From NCBI GenBank assembly GCA_963668535.1, contig OY764867.1, forward strand, positions 1,488,001 through 1,552,000: 64,000 bases of DNA, given 5' to 3'. Position numbers and translations under genes: made by a program. The stretch comes from F22 sp963668535. GTDB taxonomy: Bacteria; Bacteroidota; Bacteroidia; Bacteroidales; Bacteroidaceae. This document shows, one piece after another, positions 18,261 through 27,106 of the stretch. The notes under the pieces were generated by a model, which saw only the letters and a list, made by a program, of their open reading frames with translations, ran no database searches and was not told where the DNA came from. Position 1 is the stretch's first letter, and every line of letters begins with the position of its first letter.

Positions 18261-19913
18261 TTATATAATATTTATACCTTGTTCATCAGCCATTTGTAGT
18301 CCAATATCCTTTAGTTTAAACTTCTGTATTTTTCCACTTCCTGTCAATGGGTACTCTTTGACAAAGAATATGTATTTGGGAATTTTAAACCGTGCGATTT
18401 GGCCTAGGCAAAAGTCTCTAATATCACTTTCTTGTACGTCTGCACCTTCTTGAAGTATGATATAAGCAGCGACAGCTTCTCCATATCGTTTCGATGGGAT
18501 ACCTGCTATTTGAACATCTTTAATCCCTGGCATTTTGTATAAGAATTCTTCAATTTCTCGTGGATATATGTTTTCTCCACCGCGAATTATCATATCTTTT
18601 ATTCGTCCTGTGATCTGAAAATTCCCATTTTTGTCCTTGATTCCCAGGTCTCCCGTATGTAACCAGTGATTTTTATCAATCGCTTCTGCTGTGGCAGCTG
18701 GATTTTTGTAATACCCTTTCATTGTATTATATCCTCTGTTGCATAGTTCGCCTTGTGTTCCGATGGGGCATTCTTCACCGGTCTCAGGGTTCATGACAAT
18801 AACTTCGGTGTGCTCAAATTCGTATCCAACAGTTGTGCAACGTTGCTCAAAGTTTTGTTCAATTCGTGTGTGTGTCATACCGGGTGAAGCCTCTGTAAGT
18901 CCATACACGCTTGTTACTTTCATATGCATATCTTTTTCGACAAGTCGCATAAGCTCTATAGGGCATAATGCGCCAGCCATAATTCCTACGCGCAAAGAAG
19001 TTAAATCAAACAGACTAAACATAGGGTGATTTAATTCTGCTATAAACATGGTTGGTACTCCGTATACAGAGGTGCATCTTTCTTTATGAATAGAAGCAAG
19101 TACAACTAATGGATCAAATCGTTCTACCATAACTTGTGTACAACCATGGGTGAGTACATTCATAGTAGCAAGTACAATCCCAAAGCAATGAAATAATGGT
19201 ACACAGCAGCATAGTTTATCTTGGGCTGTAAATTTCATGTGCTCTCCTGTTAAGTAGCCGTTGTTTGCTATGTTGTGATGAGTCAGCATAACTCCTTTAG
19301 GAAAACCTGTTGTGCCGCTAGTATATTGCATGTTTACGACATCTTGACATGTGACTAGCTTTTTTAAAATATCAAGTTCTTTTGTATGTGAAATTGCTCC
19401 AACTCGCATGAGCTCCGAAGTGTTGTACATGCCGCGGTGTTTTTCCTGGCCTAAAAACAATACATTACGCATTTTAGGAAAACGCTTACTGTAAAGATGA
19501 CCACGAGGCTGTTTTTTTAGTTCTGGGAGCATTGTATAGACCATGTTTACAAAATTGCTATCTTTTTCGCCGTCTACTATGCATAGAGTGTGCATGTCTG
19601 AGTTTAGACAAATATATTCCAACTCATGTTGTTTGTAATTTGTATTTACAGTAACATAAATAGCACCAATTTTGGCACAGGCAAAGAGTAAAGTGAGCCA
19701 ATCAGGTACATTGGCGGCCCATATACCAACGTGATCACCACGCCCTACACCGATAGAAATGAGGCCTTTGGCCATTGTTTCTACTCGTTGGTTGTATTCT
19801 GACCATGTAAAACGTAGGTTTCTATCGCTGTATACCAGATATTCTTTATCGGGAGTTGTCTTTGCCCAATGTTCAAGCCATTCTCCCAAAGTGCGTTCAG
19901 ATAGTTGCTGCAT
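18261..19913 (-). CDS. AMP-binding acyl-CoA synthetase (fatty acid--CoA ligase family)
   Basis: This ANL-superfamily enzyme would activate a carboxylic acid with ATP and then form the CoA thioester. The 550-residue protein has the P-loop YTSGTTGFPKGV near residue 190, YGLTEASPG, the hinge region HTGDLG then GRIKDMIIRGGENIYP, and the catalytic lysine in TGSGKIQK near the C-terminus. The open frame extends to 19985, but that start would overlap the upstream regulator gene by 62 bp; Met at 19913 (MQQLSERTLG) leaves 10 bp. The substrate cannot be fixed from sequence; similar genes are annotated as medium- or long-chain fatty acid ligases. Confidence 0.92.
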   Translation of the reverse strand: MQQLSERTLGEWLEHWAKTTPDKEYLVYSDRNLRFTWSEYNQRVETMAKGLISIGVGRGDHVGIWAANVPDWLTLLFACAKIGAIYVTVNTNYKQHELEYICLNSDMHTLCIVDGEKDSNFVNMVYTMLPELKKQPRGHLYSKRFPKMRNVLFLGQEKHRGMYNTSELMRVGAISHTKELDILKKLVTCQDVVNMQYTSGTTGFPKGVMLTHHNIANNGYLTGEHMKFTAQDKLCCCVPLFHCFGIVLATMNVLTHGCTQVMVERFDPLVVLASIHKERCTSVYGVPTMFIAELNHPMFSLFDLTSLRVGIMAGALCPIELMRLVEKDMHMKVTSVYGLTEASPGMTHTRIEQNFEQRCTTVGYEFEHTEVIVMNPETGEECPIGTQGELCNRGYNTMKGYYKNPAATAEAIDKNHWLHTGDLGIKDKNGNFQITGRIKDMIIRGGENIYPREIEEFLYKMPGIKDVQIAGIPSKRYGEAVAAYIILQEGADVQESDIRDFCLGQIARFKIPKYIFFVKEYPLTGSGKIQKFKLKDIGLQMADEQGINII

Positions 19914-19923
19914 TGGATCGAGG

Positions 19924-20499
19924 TTAAATTGGTGTATAAATAACTGCGAGTACTTTAGCTGCGCCCCCTTTAGCTGCGTGCACATGATGAGGAATAATTG
20001 AGTCGTAATAAATACTGTCTCCTTGTTCTAAAGTATAAGACTGGTCCCCATAGCAAATCTCCATGGTGCCTTCTAGTACATAGATTAATTCTTCCCCTTC
20101 ATGTTGGGAAAGTGTAAAATTAATGTCTTCTATTGGCTCGACGTCGATAATAAATGGCTCCATGTGTCTATCTGATTTAGACTTGGCCAATGAGCGATAG
20201 TTCATATGTTTGCGTGACAGTAGGGCGTTATTTGAAAAGGAAATAGTGTCTGCCTCTTCATTTTGTCGACAAATAGTAGGACCTGTCTTTTCTTCTCCAT
20301 CTAAAAAAGTTCCTAATCGAACGCTCAATACACGAGCTATTTTGATTAATGGAGCCAGTGAGGGGATGTCAATATTTTCTTCAATGCGTTGTATTTGTTC
20401 TTCAGCTAGGCCAGTGAGTTCGGCTAGTTGCGCAACGCTAAGTTCGCGTTCTTCGCGTAACTTTTTAATTTTTGCTCCTACGATACTACTATTGTCCAT
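19924..20499 (-). CDS. XRE-family regulator with C-terminal cupin domain
   Basis: The 191-residue protein has an N-terminal helix-turn-helix (about residues 8-62; LAELTGLAEEQIQRIEENID) and a C-terminal cupin (about 115-190; HEGEELIYVLEGTMEICYGD, then DSIIPHHVHA). HTH-cupin proteins are one-component regulators whose cupin may bind a small ligand. It lies 10 bp upstream of the acyl-CoA synthetase in the same direction, so it probably controls that gene or senses its substrate or product. This is inference from context. Confidence 0.93.
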   Translation of the reverse strand: MDNSSIVGAKIKKLREERELSVAQLAELTGLAEEQIQRIEENIDIPSLAPLIKIARVLSVRLGTFLDGEEKTGPTICRQNEEADTISFSNNALLSRKHMNYRSLAKSKSDRHMEPFIIDVEPIEDINFTLSQHEGEELIYVLEGTMEICYGDQSYTLEQGDSIYYDSIIPHHVHAAKGGAAKVLAVIYTPI

Positions 20500-20549
20500 A
20501 TTGTTATATTTATATCTAATTTGAGTAATAAATAATTGTTCTTGTTGGA

Positions 20550-20557
20550 CAAATGTA
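20550..20557 (-). promoter_or_regulatory. -7 box for the XRE-cupin/acyl-CoA ligase operon
   Basis: Read on the minus strand this is TACATTTG, matching TAnnTTTG. It lies about 50 bp upstream of the regulator ATG. No clear TTTG is visible at the -33 position. Confidence 0.5.
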
Positions 20558-20666
20558 ATGATTTTATTTTTTTAAGTGACCACCAATACTAAAAAAGTGA
20601 TTGTAGGAGTGCATTTACTGCACATTATAAATAGGGTGTGCAGGTTTATTCGTTATTCTGAATAGA

Positions 20667-20700
20667 AAAAGGGTGTATCCAATATTGGATACACCCTTTT
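20667..20700 (-). terminator. Rho-independent terminator of rpsO
   Basis: A perfect palindrome with core GGGTGTATCC / GGATACACCC is flanked by AAAA and TTTT. On the minus strand it is followed by a T-run (CCCTTTTTCT). It lies 30 bp after the rpsO stop. Confidence 0.9.
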
Positions 20701-20730
20701 GTACAATTTCTTAGTCTTTTAAGCCGTGAA

Positions 20731-21000
20731 TTAACGACGAAGACCTAGCTTCTTAACGATAGCACGATAACGTTCAATATCTTTAGACTTTAAGTAGTCA
20801 AGAAGACGGCGACGTTTACCTACCATCATTGTAAGAGATCGCTCTGTGCTATAATCTTTACGGTTGACCTTTAAGTGTTCAGTCAAGTGCGAGATACGGT
20901 ATGAAAACAATGCTATCTGGCCTTCTGTAGAACCAGTGTCAGTCTTAGACGTTCCGTAAGTCTCAAAGATTTCTTGCTTTTTAGCTGCGTCCAAATACAT
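20731..21000 (-). CDS. rpsO: 30S ribosomal protein S15
   Basis: uS15 binds 16S rRNA early in assembly of the platform. The 89-residue protein has the family pattern GSTEGQIALFSYRISHLTEHLK and the C-terminal MVGKRRRLLDYLKSKD. It is monocistronic, with its own promoter (21068-21098) and terminator (20667-20700), and is divergent from typA. Confidence 0.98.
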   Translation of the reverse strand: MYLDAAKKQEIFETYGTSKTDTGSTEGQIALFSYRISHLTEHLKVNRKDYSTERSLTMMVGKRRRLLDYLKSKDIERYRAIVKKLGLRR

Positions 21001-21067
21001 AATGAAATGGTTTAAATATAATTAAAAATGGACTCTTTTATGAGATTCATTCCCCATAAAGAGCGTG

Positions 21068-21098
21068 CAAAGATACATATATTTCTCTAAACGCCAAA
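21068..21098 (-). promoter_or_regulatory. Bacteroidota-type promoter of rpsO
   Basis: On the minus strand TTTG (21098-21095) is followed after 19 bp by TATCTTTG (21075-21068), a full match to the -33/-7 consensus. The predicted transcript start is about 60 nt upstream of the ATG. Confidence 0.85.
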
Positions 21099-21148
21099 GG
21101 CTAATGTAAAAAACTTGCTCATTATCACTTTATTTCAAGTTTAATGTG

Positions 21149-21156
21149 TACCTTTG
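21149..21156 (+). promoter_or_regulatory. -7 box of typA
   Basis: TACCTTTG matches TAnnTTTG and ends 23 bp before the typA ATG. The -33 element is not canonical, so only the -7 part is claimed. Confidence 0.6.
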
Positions 21157-21179
21157 CGCCAAAATCATATTAAATAGGT

Positions 21180-22979
21180 ATGCAGAATATTAGAAACATC
21201 GCGATCATCGCGCACGTCGACCATGGAAAAACCACTTTGGTGGACAAAATGCTCCTTATGGGAGAGCTATTCAGAGATAACCAAGATGCAGGGCATCTTA
21301 TTCTTGACAACAATGATTTGGAGCGTGAGCGTGGTATCACTATTCTTTCCAAAAATGTTTCCATTACATATAAGGACACTAAGATTAACATTATAGATAC
21401 TCCTGGTCACTCTGACTTTGGTGGTGAAGTTGAGCGTGTTTTGAATATGGCTGATGGGTGTATTCTTTTAGTTGATGCTTTCGAAGGCCCTATGCCTCAA
21501 ACTCGTTTTGTTTTGCAAAAAGCGCTTGAGATTGGTTTGAAACCTATAGTTGTAATTAATAAAGTAGACAAACCTAACTGCCGTCCTGAAGAAGTACATG
21601 AAATGGTGTTTGATTTGATGTTCTCTTTGAATGCAACAGAGGATCAATTAGATTTTCCTTGCGTTTATGGTTCTGCTAAGCAGGGCTGGATGAGTGAAGA
21701 TTGGAATGAACCAACCGAAACGATTGCTCCTTTGCTTGATTGCATTTTAGAAAATATTCCTGGACCAGAGTGTTTGGAAGGTACACCACAGATGTTGATT
21801 ACTTCTTTGGATTATTCTTCATATACCGGACGTATTGCAGTGGGGCGTGTACACCGTGGTACGCTTCGTGAAGGTATGCAGGTGTCTTTGGCCAAACGTG
21901 ACGGAAGTATCGAAAAAGCAAAAATCAAAGAATTGCATGTGTTCGAAGGACTTGGCCGTGCTAAAAAAGAAAGTGTAAGTTCTGGTGATCTTTGTGCTGT
22001 AGTTGGTATAGAAGGTTTCGAAATTGGTGATACAATTTGTGATTTTGAAAATCCAGAACCGCTTCCAACAATCGCTATTGATGAGCCAACAATGAGTATG
22101 CTTTTTTCTATTAATGATAGCCCATTTTTTGGTAGAGATGGAAAATTAGTTACTTCACGACATATTCAAGATCGTTTGATGACTGAATTAGATAAGAATT
22201 TGGCTCTACGTGTTGAAAAATCTAATGAAGATGGCAAATGGTTGGTTTACGGACGTGGAGTGCTTCACTTGTCTGTGCTAATTGAGACTATGCGTCGCGA
22301 GGGGTATGAGCTTCAGGTTGGTCAACCACAGGTGCTGTACCGTGAAATTGACGGACAAAAACATGAACCAATCGAAGAGATGACAGTAAATGTACCAGAA
22401 GAATATTCTAGTAAGATTATTGATATGGTTACTCGACGTAAGGGAGATTTGCTGATGATGGAAAATAATGGCGAACGCGTAAACTTAGAGTTCGAGATCC
22501 CTTCACGTGGTATTATCGGTTTACGTACCAATGTGTTAACTGCATCTGCTGGCGAAGCTATTATGGCGCACAGATTTAAACATTATGCTCCGTTTAAAGG
22601 ACCTATTGAGCGTCGTGAAAACGGTTCAATTATTGCTATGGAATCTGGTACAGCGTTTGCTTATGCGATTGATAAATTGCAAGACCGTGGTAAGTTCTTT
22701 ATTTTTCCACAAGAAGAAGTGTATGCAGGCCAAGTTGTTGGAGAACATTCGCATGATAAAGATCTTGTGGTTAATGTCACTAAGAGTAAGAAGATGAGTA
22801 ACGTGCGTGCTTCAGGTACTGATGAAAAAGCTAAGTTGGTTCCGCCTGTTCAATTCTCTTTGGAGGAAGCACTTGAGTATATCAAGGAAGATGAATACGT
22901 GGAAGTTACTCCGAAGGCGATGCGTATGCGTAAGATTATTCTTGATGAAAACGAACGTAAACGTGCTAGTCGTCAATAA
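21180..22979 (+). CDS. typA: Ribosome-associated GTPase TypA/BipA
   Basis: TypA (BipA) is an EF-G-like translational GTPase that binds the ribosome and helps 50S assembly and growth under stress. The 599-residue protein has the G1 loop AHVDHGKTT at residues 11-19, G3 DTPGHSDFG near 75, G4 NKVDKP near 129, then the EF-G-like domains and the BipA-specific C-terminal part (SKKMSNVRASGTDEK). A hairpin terminator follows. Confidence 0.97.
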   Translation: MQNIRNIAIIAHVDHGKTTLVDKMLLMGELFRDNQDAGHLILDNNDLERERGITILSKNVSITYKDTKINIIDTPGHSDFGGEVERVLNMADGCILLVDAFEGPMPQTRFVLQKALEIGLKPIVVINKVDKPNCRPEEVHEMVFDLMFSLNATEDQLDFPCVYGSAKQGWMSEDWNEPTETIAPLLDCILENIPGPECLEGTPQMLITSLDYSSYTGRIAVGRVHRGTLREGMQVSLAKRDGSIEKAKIKELHVFEGLGRAKKESVSSGDLCAVVGIEGFEIGDTICDFENPEPLPTIAIDEPTMSMLFSINDSPFFGRDGKLVTSRHIQDRLMTELDKNLALRVEKSNEDGKWLVYGRGVLHLSVLIETMRREGYELQVGQPQVLYREIDGQKHEPIEEMTVNVPEEYSSKIIDMVTRRKGDLLMMENNGERVNLEFEIPSRGIIGLRTNVLTASAGEAIMAHRFKHYAPFKGPIERRENGSIIAMESGTAFAYAIDKLQDRGKFFIFPQEEVYAGQVVGEHSHDKDLVVNVTKSKKMSNVRASGTDEKAKLVPPVQFSLEEALEYIKEDEYVEVTPKAMRMRKIILDENERKRASRQ

Positions 22980-23009
22980 GATAGTATAGATTCTATCTAA
23001 ATAGAACTA

Positions 23010-23046
23010 ATCGCCCGTCTTGAAAGAATCAAGACGGGCGATTTTT
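23010..23046 (+). terminator. Rho-independent terminator of typA
   Basis: Arms ATCGCCCGTCTTGA (23010-23023) and TCAAGACGGGCGAT (23029-23042) close a 5-nt loop, followed by TTTT. The next gene is convergent (stop at 23061), so it may act in both directions. Confidence 0.9.
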
Positions 23047-23060
23047 GTGAATTACCTTTT

Positions 23061-23726
23061 CTATTCGTAAAACGTAATGTTGATATGACTTGCTGATGCG
23101 TATTTTTCTAGCAGATCAACAAGTTGATTCGCTGCATTTTCTAAACGATTTATATTCCCATCAAAACCATTGATAAGTCCTAGGAAGTGTGTTGTCTCAA
23201 GACACATCTTTGTGCGTTCGTTATCGCTAGTTGGTGTACCTACACCTCCTTTTTTGTCACGATATACAGGCATGTTGGCTATATTAAGGTTGCCTCGTCC
23301 AATACCTGTATAAGGTTCACCCTTTCTACCTATGTCTAGCGTGAGGTTGTCTCCCTCAAGGTTGTCTGCGTCAAATCCACCAATAGAGTGCCCGCTAGTT
23401 AGAGATACAAGGTTGACGATGTCTACCATGGTGTCGATTTGATACAGATCTAAGTTGCGTAGTAAACGTCTACGTAAAGCTTCGCTAGATGGACGATATC
23501 TACTAGGTTGTTTGCCGCAAGCTTTATATCCATCACGAGTGGCTTGAATGACAGGGTGATTTTTAATACTTTCAGTAGTCTCTGTACTTCGGAGTGTATG
23601 AGTGAAAGTGTCAATCTCTTTCCAAAGAGCTTCGCAATATGGGGTGTTAATTACTGTGGCTGATATTTTTACCCCTTTAAACTGAGGGCATTTTTCTTTG
23701 AATTGTGGAGATATCTTTATATGCAT
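23061..23726 (-). CDS. Free-standing B3/B4 domain protein (PheRS beta-like)
   Basis: The 221-residue protein resembles the B3/B4 domain of phenylalanyl-tRNA synthetase beta chain without the rest of the synthetase. Visible blocks include PSRYRPSSEALRRRLL (about residues 77-92), VDIVNLVSLTSGHSIGGFDAD (about 101-121) and a C-terminal TTHFLGLINGFDG. In PheRS this domain hydrolyses Tyr-tRNA(Phe). Whether stand-alone versions edit a tRNA or act on a free metabolite is unknown. It sits 24 bp downstream of an NhaC-type antiporter and is probably cotranscribed with it. Confidence 0.88.
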   Translation of the reverse strand: MHIKISPQFKEKCPQFKGVKISATVINTPYCEALWKEIDTFTHTLRSTETTESIKNHPVIQATRDGYKACGKQPSRYRPSSEALRRRLLRNLDLYQIDTMVDIVNLVSLTSGHSIGGFDADNLEGDNLTLDIGRKGEPYTGIGRGNLNIANMPVYRDKKGGVGTPTSDNERTKMCLETTHFLGLINGFDGNINRLENAANQLVDLLEKYASASHINITFYE

Positions 23727-23750
23727 AATAAGCGATTCCTATTAGATAAA

Positions 23751-25238
23751 TTAGTTCGGTTTGTTTTTGAAAACTTTATACCCTATTGATGTAATAAGAA
23801 TAGACATTAGTGGAGAAACAAAGTTAAAAATACAATAGGGTAGATAGGTGACGGTACTTACTCCTAAAATGGTTGACTGTGTCATTCCACATGTAGACCA
23901 AGGGATTAAAGGAGAAGTCACTGTAACTCCATCTTCAATGGTGCGGCTTAGCAAACGTGATTCATATCCTTGCTTATTATATATAGTCCCAAACATGCGG
24001 GAGGCTAAGAAGATGGAAATATACTGGTCTGCAGTACATGCATTGAAAAAGATTCCTGAACCGACCGTGGTGCTTACTAAACCGAAACGATTAGTCATAA
24101 GTCGTCTTAGGCTATACATGATGCTCTCAAGCATACCGCTAGCTGTAAGAGTCGCCCCAAAACACATTGCACAAATGATCAGCCAGAGCGTATTCATCAT
24201 ACCACTCATCCCAGAGGTTGATACTAGTTCATTTAGGCTGCTCAATCCTGTTTCAATATGAGTGCTACCAAATAAAGTAATATAGCTTCCTTTAAAAAGA
24301 GACGAGGCTATTGATTCATTGGCTAAGATATTTGTTTTATCTGCCACTTGTAAGAGGATGTCTGGTTGAGCAATTAGTGCAGCTATACTACCGCAGATTG
24401 CTGATGCAAACAGAGTGATTAACGAGGGTACTTTTTTGATGATCATGATGCCAGCGACTACAGGAACAAGTAGTAGGCAGGGGTGGATGTGAAAAGTTCC
24501 TGCAATAGCTTCGGTAAAGTTTCTTGTATCTATAGCTGAGTTCGTGTATGTCGAAAGACCAGCAACGGCAAATACAATTAATGTAATAGCCATTGATGGT
24601 ACAGTTGTCAACATCATGTAGCGAATGTGCTCAAATAGGGGAGTTCCAGTTGTTGCTGCAGCGAGCACAGTCGTGTCTGATAAGGCAGACATCTTATCTC
24701 CAAAATAAGCTCCTGATATGATTGATCCTGCAATCCATCCATCGGTAAATCCTTGAGCATGGCCAATCCCCATAAGAGCGACACCAATTGTAGCAATGGT
24801 TGTCCACGAACTTCCAGTCATCACTGATACTATGGCGCAGATAGCGCAACAACTGGGTAGAAAAAATTCTGGACTCATGATCTTCATACCATAATAAATC
24901 AGTGTAGGAATAACACCGCTGATCATCCAGCTTCCAGAAAGTGCACCGATTAGTAAAAGGATAACCAATGCTGAAGCAACTCCTTGTACATTTTGAGCAA
25001 TGTGTTTTTCTATACTATGCCAACTGATTTTACTATAGCTCATTGCAAGGATACTTGTTACAGCTGCTGCTATAATAAGGCTTATTTGTGATCCTCCACC
25101 TAAGGCATCGCTGCCAAAGATATGTATTGTGATGAATAGTAGCCCAACTAAAGTTACTATTGGTATGAGGGATAGCCATACTGGTGGGCGTTTTGGAATC
25201 GATCTCTTTGTTGTATTTGACGTTGCATTTTCTGTCAT
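23751..25238 (-). CDS. NhaC-family Na+/H+ antiporter
   Basis: The 495-residue protein has about 12 hydrophobic segments and NhaC-type blocks: TGSSWTTIATIGVALMGIG, ISGAYFGDKMSALSDTT, CTADQYISIFLASRMF and SPLIPWSTCG. Members exchange Na+ for protons, or in some cases malate or lactate, across the inner membrane. The N-terminal 25 residues are polar and Ser/Thr-rich. It is upstream of the B3/B4 gene in the same direction and divergent from the LysO-like exporter. The transported substrate is not certain. Confidence 0.9.
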   Translation of the reverse strand: MTENATSNTTKRSIPKRPPVWLSLIPIVTLVGLLFITIHIFGSDALGGGSQISLIIAAAVTSILAMSYSKISWHSIEKHIAQNVQGVASALVILLLIGALSGSWMISGVIPTLIYYGMKIMSPEFFLPSCCAICAIVSVMTGSSWTTIATIGVALMGIGHAQGFTDGWIAGSIISGAYFGDKMSALSDTTVLAAATTGTPLFEHIRYMMLTTVPSMAITLIVFAVAGLSTYTNSAIDTRNFTEAIAGTFHIHPCLLLVPVVAGIMIIKKVPSLITLFASAICGSIAALIAQPDILLQVADKTNILANESIASSLFKGSYITLFGSTHIETGLSSLNELVSTSGMSGMMNTLWLIICAMCFGATLTASGMLESIMYSLRRLMTNRFGLVSTTVGSGIFFNACTADQYISIFLASRMFGTIYNKQGYESRLLSRTIEDGVTVTSPLIPWSTCGMTQSTILGVSTVTYLPYCIFNFVSPLMSILITSIGYKVFKNKPN

Positions 25239-25281
25239 TCTATTCTTTTTGATTTTGCTTTTTGTTTGACTTATTATGTGA

Positions 25282-25289
25282 CAAAAATA
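25282..25289 (-). promoter_or_regulatory. -7 box for the antiporter operon
   Basis: The minus strand reads TATTTTTG, which fits TAnnTTTG, 44 bp upstream of the antiporter ATG. The -33 element is weak. Confidence 0.45.
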
Positions 25290-25328
25290 CGCATATTATT
25301 TGAGAAAACGCTTATATTTGTTGCTGTT

Positions 25329-26249
25329 ATGTGGATACTGATATTAATTTTGACATGTGGGATGGTGTTGGGTTATCTTACTCGACAATTTGCGTTTGCT
25401 TGGGTGCACTATGTCGTGACTTGCTTGATTTGGAGCTTACTTTTTATCCTTGGTTTAGAAGTCGGGGCTAATGAGGCAGTCGTAAGTAACTTCTATCAAC
25501 TGGGTGTTTCAGCAATTTTAGTTGCTGTGTGTGGCCTGATAGGCAGCATGCTAGCTGCATGTGGTGTGCAGTGGTGGGTAAAAAAGAGTGCTCATTATGA
25601 TCAAGCTAAGAGGTCTGTTGTGTATGAGGATGAAAGCGCTCCGTCTGTATGGGGCGGTCTCATTATTGTAGCTTGGTTCTTTTTGGGTGTTGTTCTTAGT
25701 TTATGGCGTATTTTTCCTATAGATATTTTGTCAGACAAAGTGTCTTTTGTGGCGCTTTGTTTATTGCTTGCAGCAGTTGGTTTTAGTGTAGGTCATGATC
25801 CTGCTATAAAAGAGTATTTTCAGCAGATGCATGGACGCTTGCTCTTGTTGCCTTTGATGACCATTTTGGGCACGTTGGCTGGGGTTTTTGTTTTGGGGAT
25901 GCTTTGGCATAAGTATGCGGTTGCTGATGTAATGGCCACTGGAGCGGGACTTGGGTATTATAGTTTATCTAGTATTTTAGTTACGCAGTATAAGGGTGTA
26001 GAACTAGGTACTGTTGCTTTATTGACCAATATCATCCGTGAATTGATTACCTTGTTGGCCGCCCCATGGATAGTACGTTTTATAGGACCATTGGCCTTGG
26101 TGTCTTTTGGTGGAGCGACAAGTATGGATACCACGCTTGCTGTTGTGAGTCAATATGCAGGTAGACGTTACGTAGGTTTGTCTATTATCCATGGTATCTG
26201 TTGTGATTTTAGTGTGCCATTTCTGGTTACGTTTTTGGTCTCTATGTAG
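25329..26249 (+). CDS. LysO-family (DUF340) lysine exporter-like membrane protein
   Basis: From the ATG at 25329 the protein has 306 residues and about eight transmembrane segments. The C-terminal half has the family pattern GAGLGYYSLSSILVTQYKG, then IIRELITLLAAP and SFGGATSMDTTLAVV. The family prototype, E. coli LysO (YbjE), exports L-lysine. The frame can be extended to a TTG at 25266, but the first hydrophobic segment would then be preceded by a stretch atypical of the family, so the ATG is preferred. It is divergent from the NhaC-type gene. The substrate is inferred from family only. Confidence 0.85.
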   Translation: MWILILILTCGMVLGYLTRQFAFAWVHYVVTCLIWSLLFILGLEVGANEAVVSNFYQLGVSAILVAVCGLIGSMLAACGVQWWVKKSAHYDQAKRSVVYEDESAPSVWGGLIIVAWFFLGVVLSLWRIFPIDILSDKVSFVALCLLLAAVGFSVGHDPAIKEYFQQMHGRLLLLPLMTILGTLAGVFVLGMLWHKYAVADVMATGAGLGYYSLSSILVTQYKGVELGTVALLTNIIRELITLLAAPWIVRFIGPLALVSFGGATSMDTTLAVVSQYAGRRYVGLSIIHGICCDFSVPFLVTFLVSM

Positions 26250-26324
26250 TCACATAATAATTAAAAAACAAATTCTCCTTTTTGTGACTATAGTATGTTT
26301 TTATCGTCTTGCAAGTGTAATATA

Positions 26325-26370
26325 TTTAGATTCTTGCCTTGAATGTCAATATTTAAGGCGATAATCTAAA
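26325..26370. terminator. Inverted repeat between convergent genes
   Basis: TTTAGATT..GCCTT pairs with AAGGC..AATCTAAA around a 14-nt loop, with a 3x3 internal mismatch. No T-run follows. It may mark the 3' end of the LysO-like transcript. Confidence 0.4.
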
Positions 26371-26421
26371 GATCTAAGGTGGAAATGTTGGGGCTCATTT
26401 TTTGTGTTGTTTTATAGATGA

Positions 26422-26463
26422 AAGACGCATCATCCGAGTCAGATGTCTCAGATGATGCGTCTT
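26422..26463 (-). terminator. Terminator-like hairpin after the gamma-carbonic anhydrase-like gene
   Basis: AAGACGCATCATC (26422-26434) pairs with GATGATGCGTCTT (26451-26463), with further pairing inside the loop (GAG/CTC). It lies 21 bp past the stop codon of the minus-strand gene. Confidence 0.75.
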
Positions 26464-26484
26464 CTTTATCTTGATTACTAGAAC

Positions 26485-27036
26485 TTATCTTTGTTCGGCA
26501 AGCTTATTGTCTGGGTCAATGCTGGGGTCGTACCAGCTAGAGTACATTAAATAATTATGCGCAATACGTTCATTGATTTCTCTACTTTGAGCAGGGTCTA
26601 CTTCTTTGATGAATTTAGCTGGGACTCCGCCCCAAATAGTACCTGGAGCAATTTTAGTTCCGCTTAATACAAGAGAACCAGCAGCAACGATAGCCCCTTC
26701 GCCAATCACAGCATGGTCAAGGACGGTGGCTCCCATTCCAATGAGGGCATAGGGCTCTACATCTGCACCGTGAATCGTTACATTGTGTCCTATAGATACA
26801 TAATCGCCAATAGTGATAGTTGATTTTTCATATAAGGTATGCAATACAGATCCGTCTTGAATATTTACTTGGCGACCAATATGGATTGTGTTAACGTCGC
26901 CACGAATAACGGCGTTAAACCACACGCTGCAATTATCTCCTAGCGTGACATCGCCTACTAGAGTTGCGTTATCTGCAAGAAAGCAATTCTCGCCAATTTT
27001 TGGAGTAAAATCTCTTACTGTTTTTATTAATGCCAT
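26485..27036 (-). CDS. Gamma-carbonic anhydrase-like hexapeptide-repeat protein
   Basis: The 183-residue protein is a left-handed beta-helix of hexapeptide repeats (VGDVTLGDNCSVWFNAVIRGD, then IHIGRQVNIQDGSV), ending in a short helix. Histidines typical of metal-binding in the family are visible (DGSVLHT, YVSIGHNVTIHGA). Such YrdA/CaiE/PaaY-type proteins form trimers; some are carbonic anhydrases, many have unknown activity. It is 70 bp downstream of pepP in the same direction. Confidence 0.9.
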   Translation of the reverse strand: MALIKTVRDFTPKIGENCFLADNATLVGDVTLGDNCSVWFNAVIRGDVNTIHIGRQVNIQDGSVLHTLYEKSTITIGDYVSIGHNVTIHGADVEPYALIGMGATVLDHAVIGEGAIVAAGSLVLSGTKIAPGTIWGGVPAKFIKEVDPAQSREINERIAHNYLMYSSWYDPSIDPDNKLAEQR

Positions 27037-27106
27037 AATATATTTTCTTGATAATTTATATGTCTTGTGTCTTCAATGTGATTCTATTATTGTGAATTGC
27101 GGACTC

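Noticed and set aside
25266..25328. TTG start for the LysO-like gene
   Set aside because: It adds 21 residues before the first membrane segment, overlaps the likely promoter of the divergent antiporter gene, and an ATG at 25329 gives the normal family length.
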